Positions 1-10,044 of a DNA stretch of 64,000 bases are shown here, in pieces. Position numbers and translations under genes: made by a program. Numbering within the stretch: the first letter of the stretch is position 1; each line of letters starts with the position of its first letter. This DNA is from Brassica napus (taxonomy: Eukaryota > Streptophyta > Magnoliopsida > Brassicales > Brassicaceae): positions 124,001 through 188,000 of the forward strand of contig NW_026014893.1 of NCBI RefSeq assembly GCF_020379485.1, written 5' to 3'. The notes beneath the pieces are model-generated. The model was not told where the DNA came from. It did no database searches and saw only the letters and a program-made list of their open reading frames with translations.

Positions 1-801
1 AGGGCTCTCATTGGCAAACCAAGCTGCTCAAGCCGATCAAAATGAAGCTCCTCAAGCAAACAAGGCGGTTCATGGCAAGTATGAGGACAAGAGGTTCAAT
101 GGGAACTGTGATCACTGCAAGAAGCATGGGCACAAGAAGAGTCAGTGCTGGATCCTTCATCCTCACCTGAAGCCGGCTAAGTTCCTTAAAGAAAAAGAAG
201 CAAGGGCACACATGACCGAGAGCTCCTCGGGTGCTGGTTCATCAAACAGGGCAAATGAAGGAGATACGCGTGATGTGGGTGATGGGAAGTCACTTGTGGC
301 TTACACAGGAGGGCCAAGCAACAATGACTACATCCGGACATCAGACATGGACGCCCTCATCAAGATGCTCAAAGAAAATGGTAACAAAAGTAGTATCAAC
401 TATGGTTATTCATTTGGTGCATCCCTGAATGATAACATAACTGATAATAGTGAAAGTGATTCTAGAAGTGCTAGGATTGAAAATGCATTCATCAACTTAA
501 GGAATGATTGTAAACCGGCTAGGACTCCTTATCAAGCTCACACTGTTAGTAATAGGCCTAAAGCATTGATAGTTGACTCTGGTGCATCTCATCATATGAT
601 AAGTGACACTTGATTGATTAAGGATATTGAGCCTACAAATGGAAATGTAATGATTGCTAATGGTGACAAAATTCCGATAAAAGGGATAGGAAAACTTAAG
701 TTGTTTGAAAAAGAATCTAAAGCCTTCTACATGCCTGAGTTTACATCTAATCTATTGTCGGTTAAGAGATGTGCTACTGACTTGCAATGCAATGTTATAT
801 T
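1..801 (+). pseudogene. Element C gag C-terminus and protease (fragment)
   Basis: The open frame at the window start encodes the end of Gag with a CCHC zinc knuckle (Cys-X2-Cys-X4-His-X4-Cys, near 105-150), which binds the RNA genome in this family. A spacer follows, then the aspartic protease motif Asp-Ser-Gly-Ala-Ser-His-His near 572-592. An in-frame TGA at 611-613 replaces the Asn codon that other copies have just after the protease motif, so the polyprotein is broken. The frame continues afterwards to 801, where the LTR of A1 interrupts it. The missing part resumes at 10646. Confidence 0.9.
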
Positions 802-1397
802 TGTTGAGATGAGCTGAGTTAAGTGAAGAAGGGAGATGAGGTTTGAGTAGAATGAGGAGAAGGGAGACTAGGAAGGTTTGGGAGCTTTGGGATCAACCAG
901 TCCGTACAAGGCCGTACATGGCCGTACCATCAAGATGGGATCGACCAAAGCTCAACCAAACCCCACCACTAGTTACCCAACTTACTTAAGTAAAGCGGAG
1001 AAGTTACCTTAGCGTTTGGAGGATGGATCAGACCGTTGGAAAGGATAAGGGAGAGTCTTGGACAGGCTGTCACAGCTGGAAAGTAAAAGCAAAAGGCATC
1101 AGCCAGCTAGAGAGGCCTCACACGGATGGCTCTCCTTATTGGATAGTTTTGAATTAGGCATTGACTCCACATGCTTACCTTATCCTCTTGTATACGAAAA
1201 CCCTAGCTCTCTCCTTCATATAAATATGTAAACTCTCTCATTAATAAGATTAAGCAAGTTATGAGTCTATCTTAGTCTTTATTCTCACAATGATTTTATG
1301 CTAGACTCCTAATCTCATTTCATACTCAAATCTCTTCTAAAACACTTCTAGTCTTTCTTATTTACTCAGATTACTCTACTCAATCCTAAAAGTGATA
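802..1397 (+). repeat. A1 5' LTR
   Basis: This 596-bp LTR starts TGTTGAGATGAG and ends AGTGATA directly before the primer-binding site, so the terminal dinucleotides are TG and TA. It has a run of CCGTAC sites at 900-927 (U3) and a TATAAATA box at 1219-1226. Compared with the 3' LTR (10045-10645) it lacks 5 bp in the CCGTAC run and differs at about five single positions. Confidence 0.92.
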
Positions 1398-1644
1398 TGG
1401 TATCAGAGCCAGGTTCATAGGAAACTTGGTTTCGTTGGGTTCTTTAAAGATTCAAGATTGAAGCTTTGAAGAGACAGTTTTGTGTTCGTGTGTTCTTAAG
1501 CGGTTCTGGGTAGTCTTTCTGAGTTCTATTGGTTGTGTGAGGTGTTATTGAAGCTGTGTGGGTAAAAGGTGAAGCTACTAGTGTTCGCTCAAGACAGTTA
1601 CCTCAAGAGAAAGTTATTGAAGTCTAAAGGGTTCTACATTCAAC
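1398..1644 (+). promoter_or_regulatory. A1 primer-binding site and leader
   Basis: TGGTATCAGAGC at 1398-1409 directly follows the LTR and is complementary to the 3' end of initiator tRNA-Met, the usual minus-strand primer of plant copia elements. The rest is untranslated leader up to the conserved Met-Glu-Ser-Gly start at 1645. Confidence 0.9.
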
Positions 1645-4550
1645 ATGGAGAGTGGGATGAACATGAACATGAAAGTGGCGGTGTGTTTCAAGGGAAACAA
1701 CTACTTGGTGTGGTCTCGGATGGTGAGAACCACAGTGGGAAGCAAGGGGCTTTGGAAGCACATCACGCCAGGAGAAGCTCCAAAGCTCATCACTCAAGGA
1801 GAGGCTGAAGATGAAGCCGCAAGCAAGGCAGAAGAGAAGTGGCATCAAGAGGACATGTTGGTGATGTATGTGCTTCATGCGTCCCTTGAGCCGGCTATTC
1901 TGGATGCATACAGCTACTGTGAGTCTGCTAAAGAGCTGTGGGATACTTTGAAGAAGGTGTATGGCAACACTTCAAACCTAAGCCGAGTGTTTGAGGTGAA
2001 GCAAGCTATCAACAACCTTGTACAAGAAGACATGGAGTTCACTAAGCATCTAGGAAGATTCAGAAGCCTCTGGTCCGAGATGGAGATGCTTAGGCCAAGC
2101 ACAACGGATGCTGATGAGCTTAACAAGAGGAGAGAGCAAGATAAGGTCTTTGGGTTACTCCTCACCCTAAACCCAGCGTACAACGGTCTCATCCAGCACC
2201 TACTTAGGGAGGATACTCTACCTGACCTTGAGGATGTGTGTGCACGGATCGGAAGGAGCAAGGCTCCATTGGGCTGTTTGGGAAGAAAGGAGACCTTTCC
2301 CTTGCAAGTCAAGCAACTCAAGAGGAGGGGAGTGAAGCTCCACAAGCAAACAAGGCTGCGCATGGGAAGTTTGAGGAGAGGAGGTTCAATGGGAGTTGTG
2401 ATCACTGCAAGAAGAATGGCCACAAGAAGAGCCAATGCTGGATACTCCACCCTCACCTCAAGCCGGCTAAGTTCATGAAGGATCGTGAGGCAAGGGCTAT
2501 TGTCTCGGATGGTACAAGTGGTGCTGGTACAAACAAAGGAAAGGAGATAGATGGGCGTGAGGCAGGTGATGGGAAGTCTCTTGTAGCCTACACTGGAGCA
2601 CCAAGCAACTGTGGGAACAATGATCAAGAGTATCTAAGGAGATCCGACCTTGATGCTCTCATTAAGTTGTTCAAGGAGAATGGTAACACCTTTGGGTATT
2701 CATTTGGTGCTAGTGTAGTAGAGAACTATAAGAATCTAACTAGAACTGATAGGATGCATGAGAGCTTGATAGAAATGGTAAATCAATCTAGGATTGCAAA
2801 CTTTGCTAGAAATGATCATGCATTCAAACCATCTAGTATCCTTGCACATATTGCTAGTTCTCATGACATTAAGCCATTAGTGATTGATTCAGGTGCATCT
2901 CATCATATGATAAGTGACACTAATTTGATTAAAAACATTGTACCAATGAATGGAAATGTAATGATTGCTAATGGAGATAAGATTCCTATTAGAGGAATAG
3001 GAAGTCTTAAACTGTTTGATAAGGAAACTAAAGCTTTTTATATGCCTGAATTTACTTCAAACTTGTTATCTGTTAAGAAATGTGCTACTGATTTGCAATG
3101 CAATGTTATATTCAGTCCTAATGATGTGAAGTTTCAGGATATTAAAAGCAGCAAGATGATTGGAAAGGGAGTGACTAAAGGAGAGCTATATTTACTTGAA
3201 GATCTCACTCCTGTTTCTAGATATAGCTGCTCGTTTACTTCTGTTTCTGGTTCTAGTTTAAGTAAAAATGCATTGTGGCATGCTAGATTAGGACACCCTC
3301 ATAATAAGGCTTTAAAACTGATGTTGCCAGGTGTTTTCTTTGAGAATAATGAGTGTGAAGCTTGCATTTTAGGCAAGCATTGTAGAACTGTCTTTACCAA
3401 GTCTACTACTGTTTATGAAAAATGTTTTGATCTCATTCATTCTGATGTTTGGACTGCACCTTGCCTGTCTAGAGACAACCATAAGTACTATGTAACTTTC
3501 ATTGATGAAAAATCCAAATACACCTGGTTAACCCTAATTCCAACCAAAGATATGGTACTTGATGCATTTAAAAACTTTCAAGCCTATGTGACTAACCATT
3601 ACAATGCCAAGATAAAGATTTTTAGGTCAGATAATGGAGGAGAGTACACGGGACAAGCATTCAAACTACACCTATCTCAGCATGAAATCCTTCATCAGAC
3701 AAGCTGTCCCTATACCCCACAACAGAATGGTGTGGCTGAGAGGAAGAACAGGCATTTGATGGAAGTAGCCAGGTCCATGATGTTTCAATCCAACGTGCCT
3801 AAGAAGTTTTGGAGTGATGCAGTTGCTACGGCTTGTTATCTCATCAACAGGACACCAACTCTGATTCTTCAAGGACAATCACCGTTTGAGGTACTGAATC
3901 AGTACAAACCCTCTCTAGAGCATATGAAGATCTTTGGATGTTTGTGTTTTGTGATGGTGCCTGGAGAGATAAGAAACAAGCTAGAAGCTAAGAGTTCAAA
4001 GGCAATGTTTATTGGATATTCATCAAGTCAGAAAGGATACAAGTGCTATGATCCTAACACAAGGAGAGTGTTAGTATTTAGAGAAGTGAAGTTTGTTGAA
4101 AAAAAAGGATACTATGAGGAGCAGACTCAAGATGATTTGAAAGATCTCACTTCTGATAGAGCTGAAACATTGAGGATTATCCTAGAGGGTCTTGGAATCA
4201 ACATGAATCAAGGTGGAAGAAGCACTACTCCAGTACCGGATCATCAGACCTCCAATCTTGACCATGAGGGGGGGAATGAAACAAGAACTCAAAACCGTGA
4301 AGAGACAAGTAGAGAAGAGAGTTCTGGTTCTCATGATCAAGCTGTGGAATCAAATGATCAACAAGAAGCTGAAGAGAGTCAGCTAAGGGAAGAAGGAGCT
4401 GAAGCAAGTCAGCTAGGAGAAGAAATATCTGAACCAAGTGTGCTGCCACAAGAAGAAGAACAAGAGATGGCGCAAGAAGGACCAGTGTTGAGAAGAAGTA
4501 CAAGGCTGAGAAAGGATCCTTCCAGTTGGGTAAACACAAGAGTGTACTAC
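1645..4550 (+). pseudogene. A1 gag-protease-integrase, frameshifted and 3' truncated
   Basis: The start at 1645 (Met-Glu-Ser-Gly) matches the intact A2 protein. Gag runs from here through the zinc knuckle near 2397-2438. A one-base loss near 2250 relative to A2 shifts the frame. The second frame continues with the zinc knuckle, the protease Asp-Ser-Gly (near 2887), the HHCC zinc-binding region (about 3276-3390), and the integrase D,D,E residues with the usual 35-residue spacing between the last two (about 3630-3740). The Arg-Arg-Ser-Thr linker follows, and the frame ends at Val-Tyr-Tyr where the B LTR begins. RT and RNase H of A1 are absent. A Ser-to-Tyr change in gag near 1868 is shared with A4, suggesting these two copies are closer to each other than to A2 and A3. 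Confidence 0.9.
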
Positions 4551-5151
4551 TGTTGAGATGAGTTGAGACATTTGAGGTAAAGACACAAAGGAGTTGAGAA
4601 CATAAGGAGAGCAAGGAGTTAAGAGGAGGAATGGGCTGATAGGGATGGTACGGACGGAGTGGCCGTACCAGGCCGTACAAGTGAGCATCCGTACAAGGTG
4701 AAAGCGGCCAAGTAACTATCCGGGTAACTCTTATGTACTGAGGTGAAGTTACACTCGGCCAAGGCCTTATCCGAACGTTGAGAGGATAAGGGAGGCGCGG
4801 CTTGACAGCTAGGACAGGCTGGCAAGGGCTGGAAAGGAAGAGCATCTGGTCTTGGATAAGGAAGATGCTCCAAACGTGTGAGGACACTCATTGGCCGATT
4901 CAAACTAAAGCACCAGCTCATCTTTGACTCTACATGCTTTCTTATCCTTATGATTTCGAAAACCTAATGTGTATGGACATATATATATTGTGAGCTCATC
5001 ATTAATAAAGATTAGACAGTTCTAAACAATCTCTCTCTTTACTCATTTCATTATGATTCTCCATTAGTCTCTAAGCTGTCTCTTAATCTCTTATTCTCCT
5101 TCTATAATCCTTTCTAAACTCAGATAATCATTTACATCCTTAAATCTTATA
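4551..5151 (+). repeat. B1 5' LTR
   Basis: A 601-bp LTR starts TGTTGAGATGAGTTGAGAC and ends CTTATA before a primer-binding site. It is related to, but clearly different from, the A LTR and resembles the B2 LTR at 15137. It contains CCGTAC sites at about 4645-4700 and a TATATATA stretch near 4979. It interrupts the A1 polyprotein after GTACTAC. No matching B 3' LTR exists downstream. Confidence 0.9.
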
Positions 5152-5413
5152 TGGTATCAGAGCCAGGTTGATTGAAATCTGAGTTTGTGAGTGATTCTCT
5201 TAAGGATTCAAGTTTGAAACTTTAAGAGAACAAGTGAGTGTGTTTGAGAGTTTCTTGAGAGTTCAAAAGCTCAAGGTATTTTGCGTGTGTCTTGGTGATC
5301 CGTGGGAGGTTCATTTGAAGACTCAAGAGTAAATCTGTGTTCTAGAGGGCAGTGTGGGTTCTCAGTACAAGATCTAACCGGTTGTGCAAGCTGTAGACGT
5401 CAAGCTGTTCAAG
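5152..5413 (+). promoter_or_regulatory. B1 primer-binding site and leader
   Basis: TGGTATCAGAGC at 5152-5163 touches the LTR end and matches initiator tRNA-Met. The leader shows no other coding signal. An in-frame ATG at 5384 lies upstream of the conserved start, but the family start Met-Glu-Ser-Gly is at 5414. Confidence 0.85.
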
Positions 5414-8400
5414 ATGGAAAGTGGTATGAAGATGAAGGTCGTGGTGACATTCAAAGGAAGCAACTACCTAGTCTGGTCTAGGATGGTGAAGACTGCTGTG
5501 GGAAGCAAGGGTTTGTGGAAGCATATCACATCTGGTGAAGCTCCAATGGCGATTACTCAGGAGGGTGACGCAGAGAGCTCCGAGGAGAGTGTGGTGGAGA
5601 AGTGGCAACAAGAAGACATGATGGTGATGTCGGTCCTTCATGCATCTTTGGAGCCGGCTATCCTAGATACGTATAGCTACTGTGAGACAGCCAAGGAGCT
5701 GTGGGATACTCTGAAGAAAGTGTATGGAAACGTTTCTAACCTGAACCGAGTGTTTGAAGTCAAGAAGGCAATCAATGAGTTAACCCAAGATGACATGGAG
5801 TTTACTAAGCACTTGGGGAGGTTCAGGACACTGTGGTCTGAGTTGGAGATGTTGAGACCAAGCACAATTGATCCAGAGCTTCTAAATGAGAGGCGTGAGC
5901 AGGACAAGGTCTTTGGGTTGCTGCTCACATTGAACGCAAGCTACAATGGTCTCATTCAGCATATGCTAAGGTCCGAGAAGTTGCCTGACCTTGAGGATGT
6001 GTGTGCTCAGATACAGAGGGAGCAGGGCGCAATGGGTTTGTTTGGAGGCAAGGGAGACTTATCTCTTGCAAATGCTGTGCAATCTGACCGGGAAGAGCCT
6101 CCACAAGCCAACAAAGCTGGTTACAACAAGTATGAGGCTAGGAAGTTCAATGGGAACTGTGATCATTGCAAGAAGTATGGGCACAAGAGGATTCAGTGCT
6201 GGATACTCCATCCCCACTTGAAGCCGGCTAAGTTCATAAAGGAGAAAGAGGCAAGAGCTCACATGACTGAAGGATCAAGCGGAGCAGGGCCATCCAACCG
6301 AGGAACTGAAGTGGAGAACCGTGAAGGAAATGGAAAGGCTTTGGTGACCTATACTGGAGCTATCAACCCCCGAGGCAATGATCAAGACTTCATCAAGAGG
6401 TCCGAGATGGATGCACTCATCAAAATGCTCAAGGATAATGGTAACATTCATGGGTATTCATTTGGTGCTTCTAAGATTGCTAGGATTGATAGTAAAACTG
6501 GAATTGAACATTGCATTGATAGAAATGCTAGGATGAATGCATATAGATCACAATGTATCTGCCATAATGCCAGCAATGCATCCAAACCATTGATTATAGA
6601 TTCAGGTGCATCTCATCATATGATTAGTGACACCAACCTAATTAAAGATATAGAACCTACTAATGGATGTGTGATGATTGCAAATGGAGATAAGATACCT
6701 ATTAAGGGAATAGGAAACTTAAAGCTATTTGATAAGAACACTAAAGCATTTTATATTCCTGAATTCACATCAAATCTACTTTCAGTTAAGAAATGCACTA
6801 CTGATTTGAATTGCAATGTTATATTCAGTCCTAATGATGTGAAGTTTCAGGATATTGAGAGCAGCCAATTGATTGGAAAAGGAGTTACAAAGGGGGATTT
6901 ATACATGCTTGAGAAGCTTGATCCTGTTTCCAATCATAATTGCTCATTTACTTCTATTTCTACTTTGAATAAAAATGCATTGTGGCATGCTAGACTAGGT
7001 CATCCCCATGAGAGGGCTTTAAACTTGATGTTACCAGGTGTGGTTTTTGAAAATGATAAGTGTGAGGCTTGCATTTTAGGCAAACATTGTAAGAATGTGT
7101 TTCCAAGAACATCTACTGTTTATGAAAATTACTTTGATTTGATTCATACTGATGTGTGGACTGCACCTCGTTTCTCTAGAGACAATCATAAGTATTTTGT
7201 CACATTCATTGATGAAAAATCTAAATACACCTGGTTAACACTAATTCCATCCAAAGATAGGGTGATAGATGCATTTAAGAACTTTCAAGCTTATGTGACT
7301 AACCATTATCATGCTAAGATTAAAATTTTGAGATCAGATAATGGAGGAGAGTACACAAGCTATGCGTTCAAATGTCATCTAGATCATCATGGAATACTTC
7401 ATCAAACAAGCTGTCCCTACACACCACAACAGAATGGTGTAGCTGAGAGGAAGAACAGGCACTTGATGGAGGTGGCTCGGTCATTAATGTTCCAAGCCAA
7501 TGTACCTAAGAGATTCTGGAGTGATGCTGTATCCACTACTTGCTATCTAATCAACCGAATGCCTACAAGAGTGTTGAAGGATCAAGCACCATTTGAAGTA
7601 CTAAACAAGCGCAAGCCATCCTTGGCATACATGAGAGTGTTTGGATGCTTATGCTATGTGTTGGTACCAGGAGAGTTGAGGAACAAGCTAGAAGCAAGAA
7701 GCAGAAAGGCAATGTTCATTGGCTACTCAACAACTCAAAAAGGATATAAGTGTTATGATCCAGAAGCTAGAAGGGTACTTGTATCTAGAGATGTGAAGTT
7801 TATTGAAGAAAGAGGATACTATGAAGAGAAGAATCAAGAAGACTTGAGGGATCTTACATCAGATAAGGCTGGAGTCTTAAGGATTATTTTGGAAGGTCTC
7901 GGTATCAAGATGAACCAGGATCAGTCCACAAGAAGTGAACAACCAGAAGAGAGCTCAACTGAACCAAGTAGAGCTGCTCAAACACCTTACCTTGATCATG
8001 AGGGGGGAAGTGAACCTGAAACTCAAGAAAATGGCCAAGAAGGAGTCGGCTTGAGTGAAGAAGGAGAAGAATTTAACTCAGGTTCTCATCATCAAGGTGA
8101 GCAAGACCAAGGAGATGAAGAACATCAGAGTGAAGCACAAGAACCGCATACACAAGCTGAGCCGGTTCAAGAGCAAGAACAACCAGTATTGAGGAGAAGC
8201 ACAAGGCTTAGAAAGGATCCTTCCTCTTGGGTAAACACGCGAGTGTACTACAATGCCCAAGCTGTGGAGCATCCTTCTCAAGTTGTGTGTTCCTTTGCCC
8301 AATACCCTGAAGAACATTGTGCATTCATGGTTAACTTGGATGAGAACTATATTCCAAGAAGCTATGAAGAAGCAATCATGGATAAAGAATGGAAGGAATC

Positions 8401-9904
8401 AGTTGGAGCTGAGGCAGGAGCTATGATCAAAAATGATACATGGTATGAGAGTGAGTTACCAAAAGGGAAGAAGGTTGTGAGTAGTAGATGGATATTCACA
8501 ATCAAGTATAAGGCTGATGGAAAGATTGAGAGGAAGAAGTCAAGGCTAGTAGCAAGAGGTTTCACTCAAACTTATGGAGAAGATTACATAGAAACCTTTG
8601 CACCAGTAGCTAAACTACATACAATCCGGATTGTATTAAGCTTGGCTGTGAATCTTGGATGGGGGTTATGGCAAATGGATGTGAAGAATGCATTCCTACA
8701 AGGTGAACTTGAGGATGAAGTATATATGCATCCACTTCCAGGCCTTGAACACTTAGTGAAGAGAGGGACTGTGTTGAGATTGATGAAAGATATCTATGGG
8801 CTGAAGCAATCACCAAGAGCTTGGTACAACAAGCTGAGCACTACTCTGAATGGCCGAGGCTTCAAGAAGTCTGAACTAGATCACACTCTCTTCACACTCA
8901 CGACTTCCTCAGGTATGATTGCACTTCTTGTGTATGTTGATGATATCATTATCACAGGAAGTGATAAGGAAGGTATCATAGCAACCAAGGAGTTCCTTAA
9001 ATCCATGTTTGAGATTAAAGACTTGGGAGAAATGAAATACTTTCTTGGAATTGAGATATGTAGATCCAAGGAAGGTTTATTCATGTCCCAAAGGAAGTAT
9101 ACACTTGATCTTTTGAAAGGTGCAGGTGCTTATGGAGGCAAGACAGCAAGGATGCCTATGGAGGATGGTTACAAAGTCCCACGAGAGGGGGAGATTGAAG
9201 ACAGCAAACCTTATCAGGATCCTAAACTCTATAGAAAACTAGTTGGCAAATTGATTTATCTTACCATAACTAGACCTGACATTTGTTTTGCTGTGAATCA
9301 GGTGAGTCAACACATGCAAGTTCCTAAGGAGCATCATTGGCGCATGGTGGAGAGGATCTTGATGTATCTCAACGGCTCACCTGATCAAGGAGTATGGATG
9401 GGTTGCAATGGGAGCACTGAAGTGGTTGGATACTGTGATGCGGATTGGGCTGGTGATAGAGCAGACAGGAGATCAACCACAGGCTATTGCACATTCATTG
9501 GAGGCAACTTGGTTACGTGGAAGAGTAAGAAGCAGAAGGTGGTCTCTTGCTCAAGCGCAGAAGCAGAGTATAGAGCTATGCTGAAACTTACCAACGAGCT
9601 GGTGTGGATCAAAGGCATCTTGAAGCATTTGGAGATTGATCAAGCCACGCCTATGACAATGCACTGTGATAACCAAGCAGCCATTCACATTGCCTCCAAC
9701 TCAGTGTTTCATGAGAGAACCAAGCACATTGAAGTTGATTGCCACAAGGTGAGGCAAATGATCATCCTAGGAGTCATCTTACCATGCTACACGAGGAGTG
9801 AAGATCAGTTGGCTGATGTGTTCACCAAGGCTGCAAGACAAAAGACAATGGAGTCCTTTCACATCAGGTTGGGCCTCATTGATCTTGGGAAGAGAAGCAG
9901 CTGA
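5414..9904 (+). CDS. B1 copia Gag-Pol polyprotein, open reading frame (1496 aa)
   Basis: A single uninterrupted frame encodes all copia domains in order. Gag (UBN2-type, about 10-230) is followed by a CCHC zinc knuckle at about 249-262 and protease Asp-Ser-Gly at about 396. The HHCC zinc region lies at about 526-565, and integrase D,D,E at about 578, 642 and 678. RT has the Tyr-Val-Asp-Asp motif at about 1175, and RNase H (Asp-Ala-Asp-Trp near 1342) reaches the C-terminus. I chose 5414 over the upstream ATG because every related copy starts with Met-Glu-Ser. The 3' ~35 bp switch from B-like to A-like sequence near 9866-9895, marking the recombination point. The frame is open, but the transcription unit pairs a B 5' LTR with an A 3' LTR. 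Confidence 0.92.
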   Translation: MESGMKMKVVVTFKGSNYLVWSRMVKTAVGSKGLWKHITSGEAPMAITQEGDAESSEESVVEKWQQEDMMVMSVLHASLEPAILDTYSYCETAKELWDTLKKVYGNVSNLNRVFEVKKAINELTQDDMEFTKHLGRFRTLWSELEMLRPSTIDPELLNERREQDKVFGLLLTLNASYNGLIQHMLRSEKLPDLEDVCAQIQREQGAMGLFGGKGDLSLANAVQSDREEPPQANKAGYNKYEARKFNGNCDHCKKYGHKRIQCWILHPHLKPAKFIKEKEARAHMTEGSSGAGPSNRGTEVENREGNGKALVTYTGAINPRGNDQDFIKRSEMDALIKMLKDNGNIHGYSFGASKIARIDSKTGIEHCIDRNARMNAYRSQCICHNASNASKPLIIDSGASHHMISDTNLIKDIEPTNGCVMIANGDKIPIKGIGNLKLFDKNTKAFYIPEFTSNLLSVKKCTTDLNCNVIFSPNDVKFQDIESSQLIGKGVTKGDLYMLEKLDPVSNHNCSFTSISTLNKNALWHARLGHPHERALNLMLPGVVFENDKCEACILGKHCKNVFPRTSTVYENYFDLIHTDVWTAPRFSRDNHKYFVTFIDEKSKYTWLTLIPSKDRVIDAFKNFQAYVTNHYHAKIKILRSDNGGEYTSYAFKCHLDHHGILHQTSCPYTPQQNGVAERKNRHLMEVARSLMFQANVPKRFWSDAVSTTCYLINRMPTRVLKDQAPFEVLNKRKPSLAYMRVFGCLCYVLVPGELRNKLEARSRKAMFIGYSTTQKGYKCYDPEARRVLVSRDVKFIEERGYYEEKNQEDLRDLTSDKAGVLRIILEGLGIKMNQDQSTRSEQPEESSTEPSRAAQTPYLDHEGGSEPETQENGQEGVGLSEEGEEFNSGSHHQGEQDQGDEEHQSEAQEPHTQAEPVQEQEQPVLRRSTRLRKDPSSWVNTRVYYNAQAVEHPSQVVCSFAQYPEEHCAFMVNLDENYIPRSYEEAIMDKEWKESVGAEAGAMIKNDTWYESELPKGKKVVSSRWIFTIKYKADGKIERKKSRLVARGFTQTYGEDYIETFAPVAKLHTIRIVLSLAVNLGWGLWQMDVKNAFLQGELEDEVYMHPLPGLEHLVKRGTVLRLMKDIYGLKQSPRAWYNKLSTTLNGRGFKKSELDHTLFTLTTSSGMIALLVYVDDIIITGSDKEGIIATKEFLKSMFEIKDLGEMKYFLGIEICRSKEGLFMSQRKYTLDLLKGAGAYGGKTARMPMEDGYKVPREGEIEDSKPYQDPKLYRKLVGKLIYLTITRPDICFAVNQVSQHMQVPKEHHWRMVERILMYLNGSPDQGVWMGCNGSTEVVGYCDADWAGDRADRRSTTGYCTFIGGNLVTWKSKKQKVVSCSSAEAEYRAMLKLTNELVWIKGILKHLEIDQATPMTMHCDNQAAIHIASNSVFHERTKHIEVDCHKVRQMIILGVILPCYTRSEDQLADVFTKAARQKTMESFHIRLGLIDLGKRSS

Positions 9905-9911
9905 TCCCCTT

Positions 9912-10003
9912 AGTCATGAGATCTTTACTCTTTTTCCCTCATTAAGGTTTTGTCCCAATGGGTTTTCCTTAGTGAGGTTTTTAATGAGGAAGATCTCATG
10001 GCT
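9912..10003 (+). other. 3'-UTR hairpin (A1 copy)
   Basis: An outer stem pairs 9912-9925 with 9990-10003 (one wobble). An inner 11-bp stem pairs CCTCATTAAGG (9937-9947) with CCTTAGTGAGG (9967-9977). Between them sits the 19-nt loop TTTTGTCCCAATGGGTTTT, whose CCCA/TGGG can pair again. It begins 8 nt after the pol stop codon. Function unknown; see findings. Confidence 0.8.
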
Positions 10004-10029
10004 GTCCAAGCTTAGGCTTTCACAAAGCT

Positions 10030-10044
10030 AAGCTTGAGGGGGAG
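10030..10044 (+). promoter_or_regulatory. Polypurine tract of A1
   Basis: AAGCTTGAGGGGGAG directly precedes the 3' LTR. In this element class the RNase H-resistant purine run primes plus-strand DNA. The same tract is found next to the 3' LTR of C, A2, D1, D2, E, F and G. Confidence 0.9.

Noticed and set aside
4225..4887. Open frames of 60-220 codons antisense to copia coding regions and LTRs
   Set aside because: They repeat at the same relative place in every copy, lie opposite the acidic linker or LTR, and have no domain of their own. They are shadows of coding or low-complexity sequence.
5384..5413. Upstream ATG as the B1 start
   Set aside because: All sister elements begin at Met-Glu-Ser. 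The ten extra codons are leader sequence not conserved as protein.
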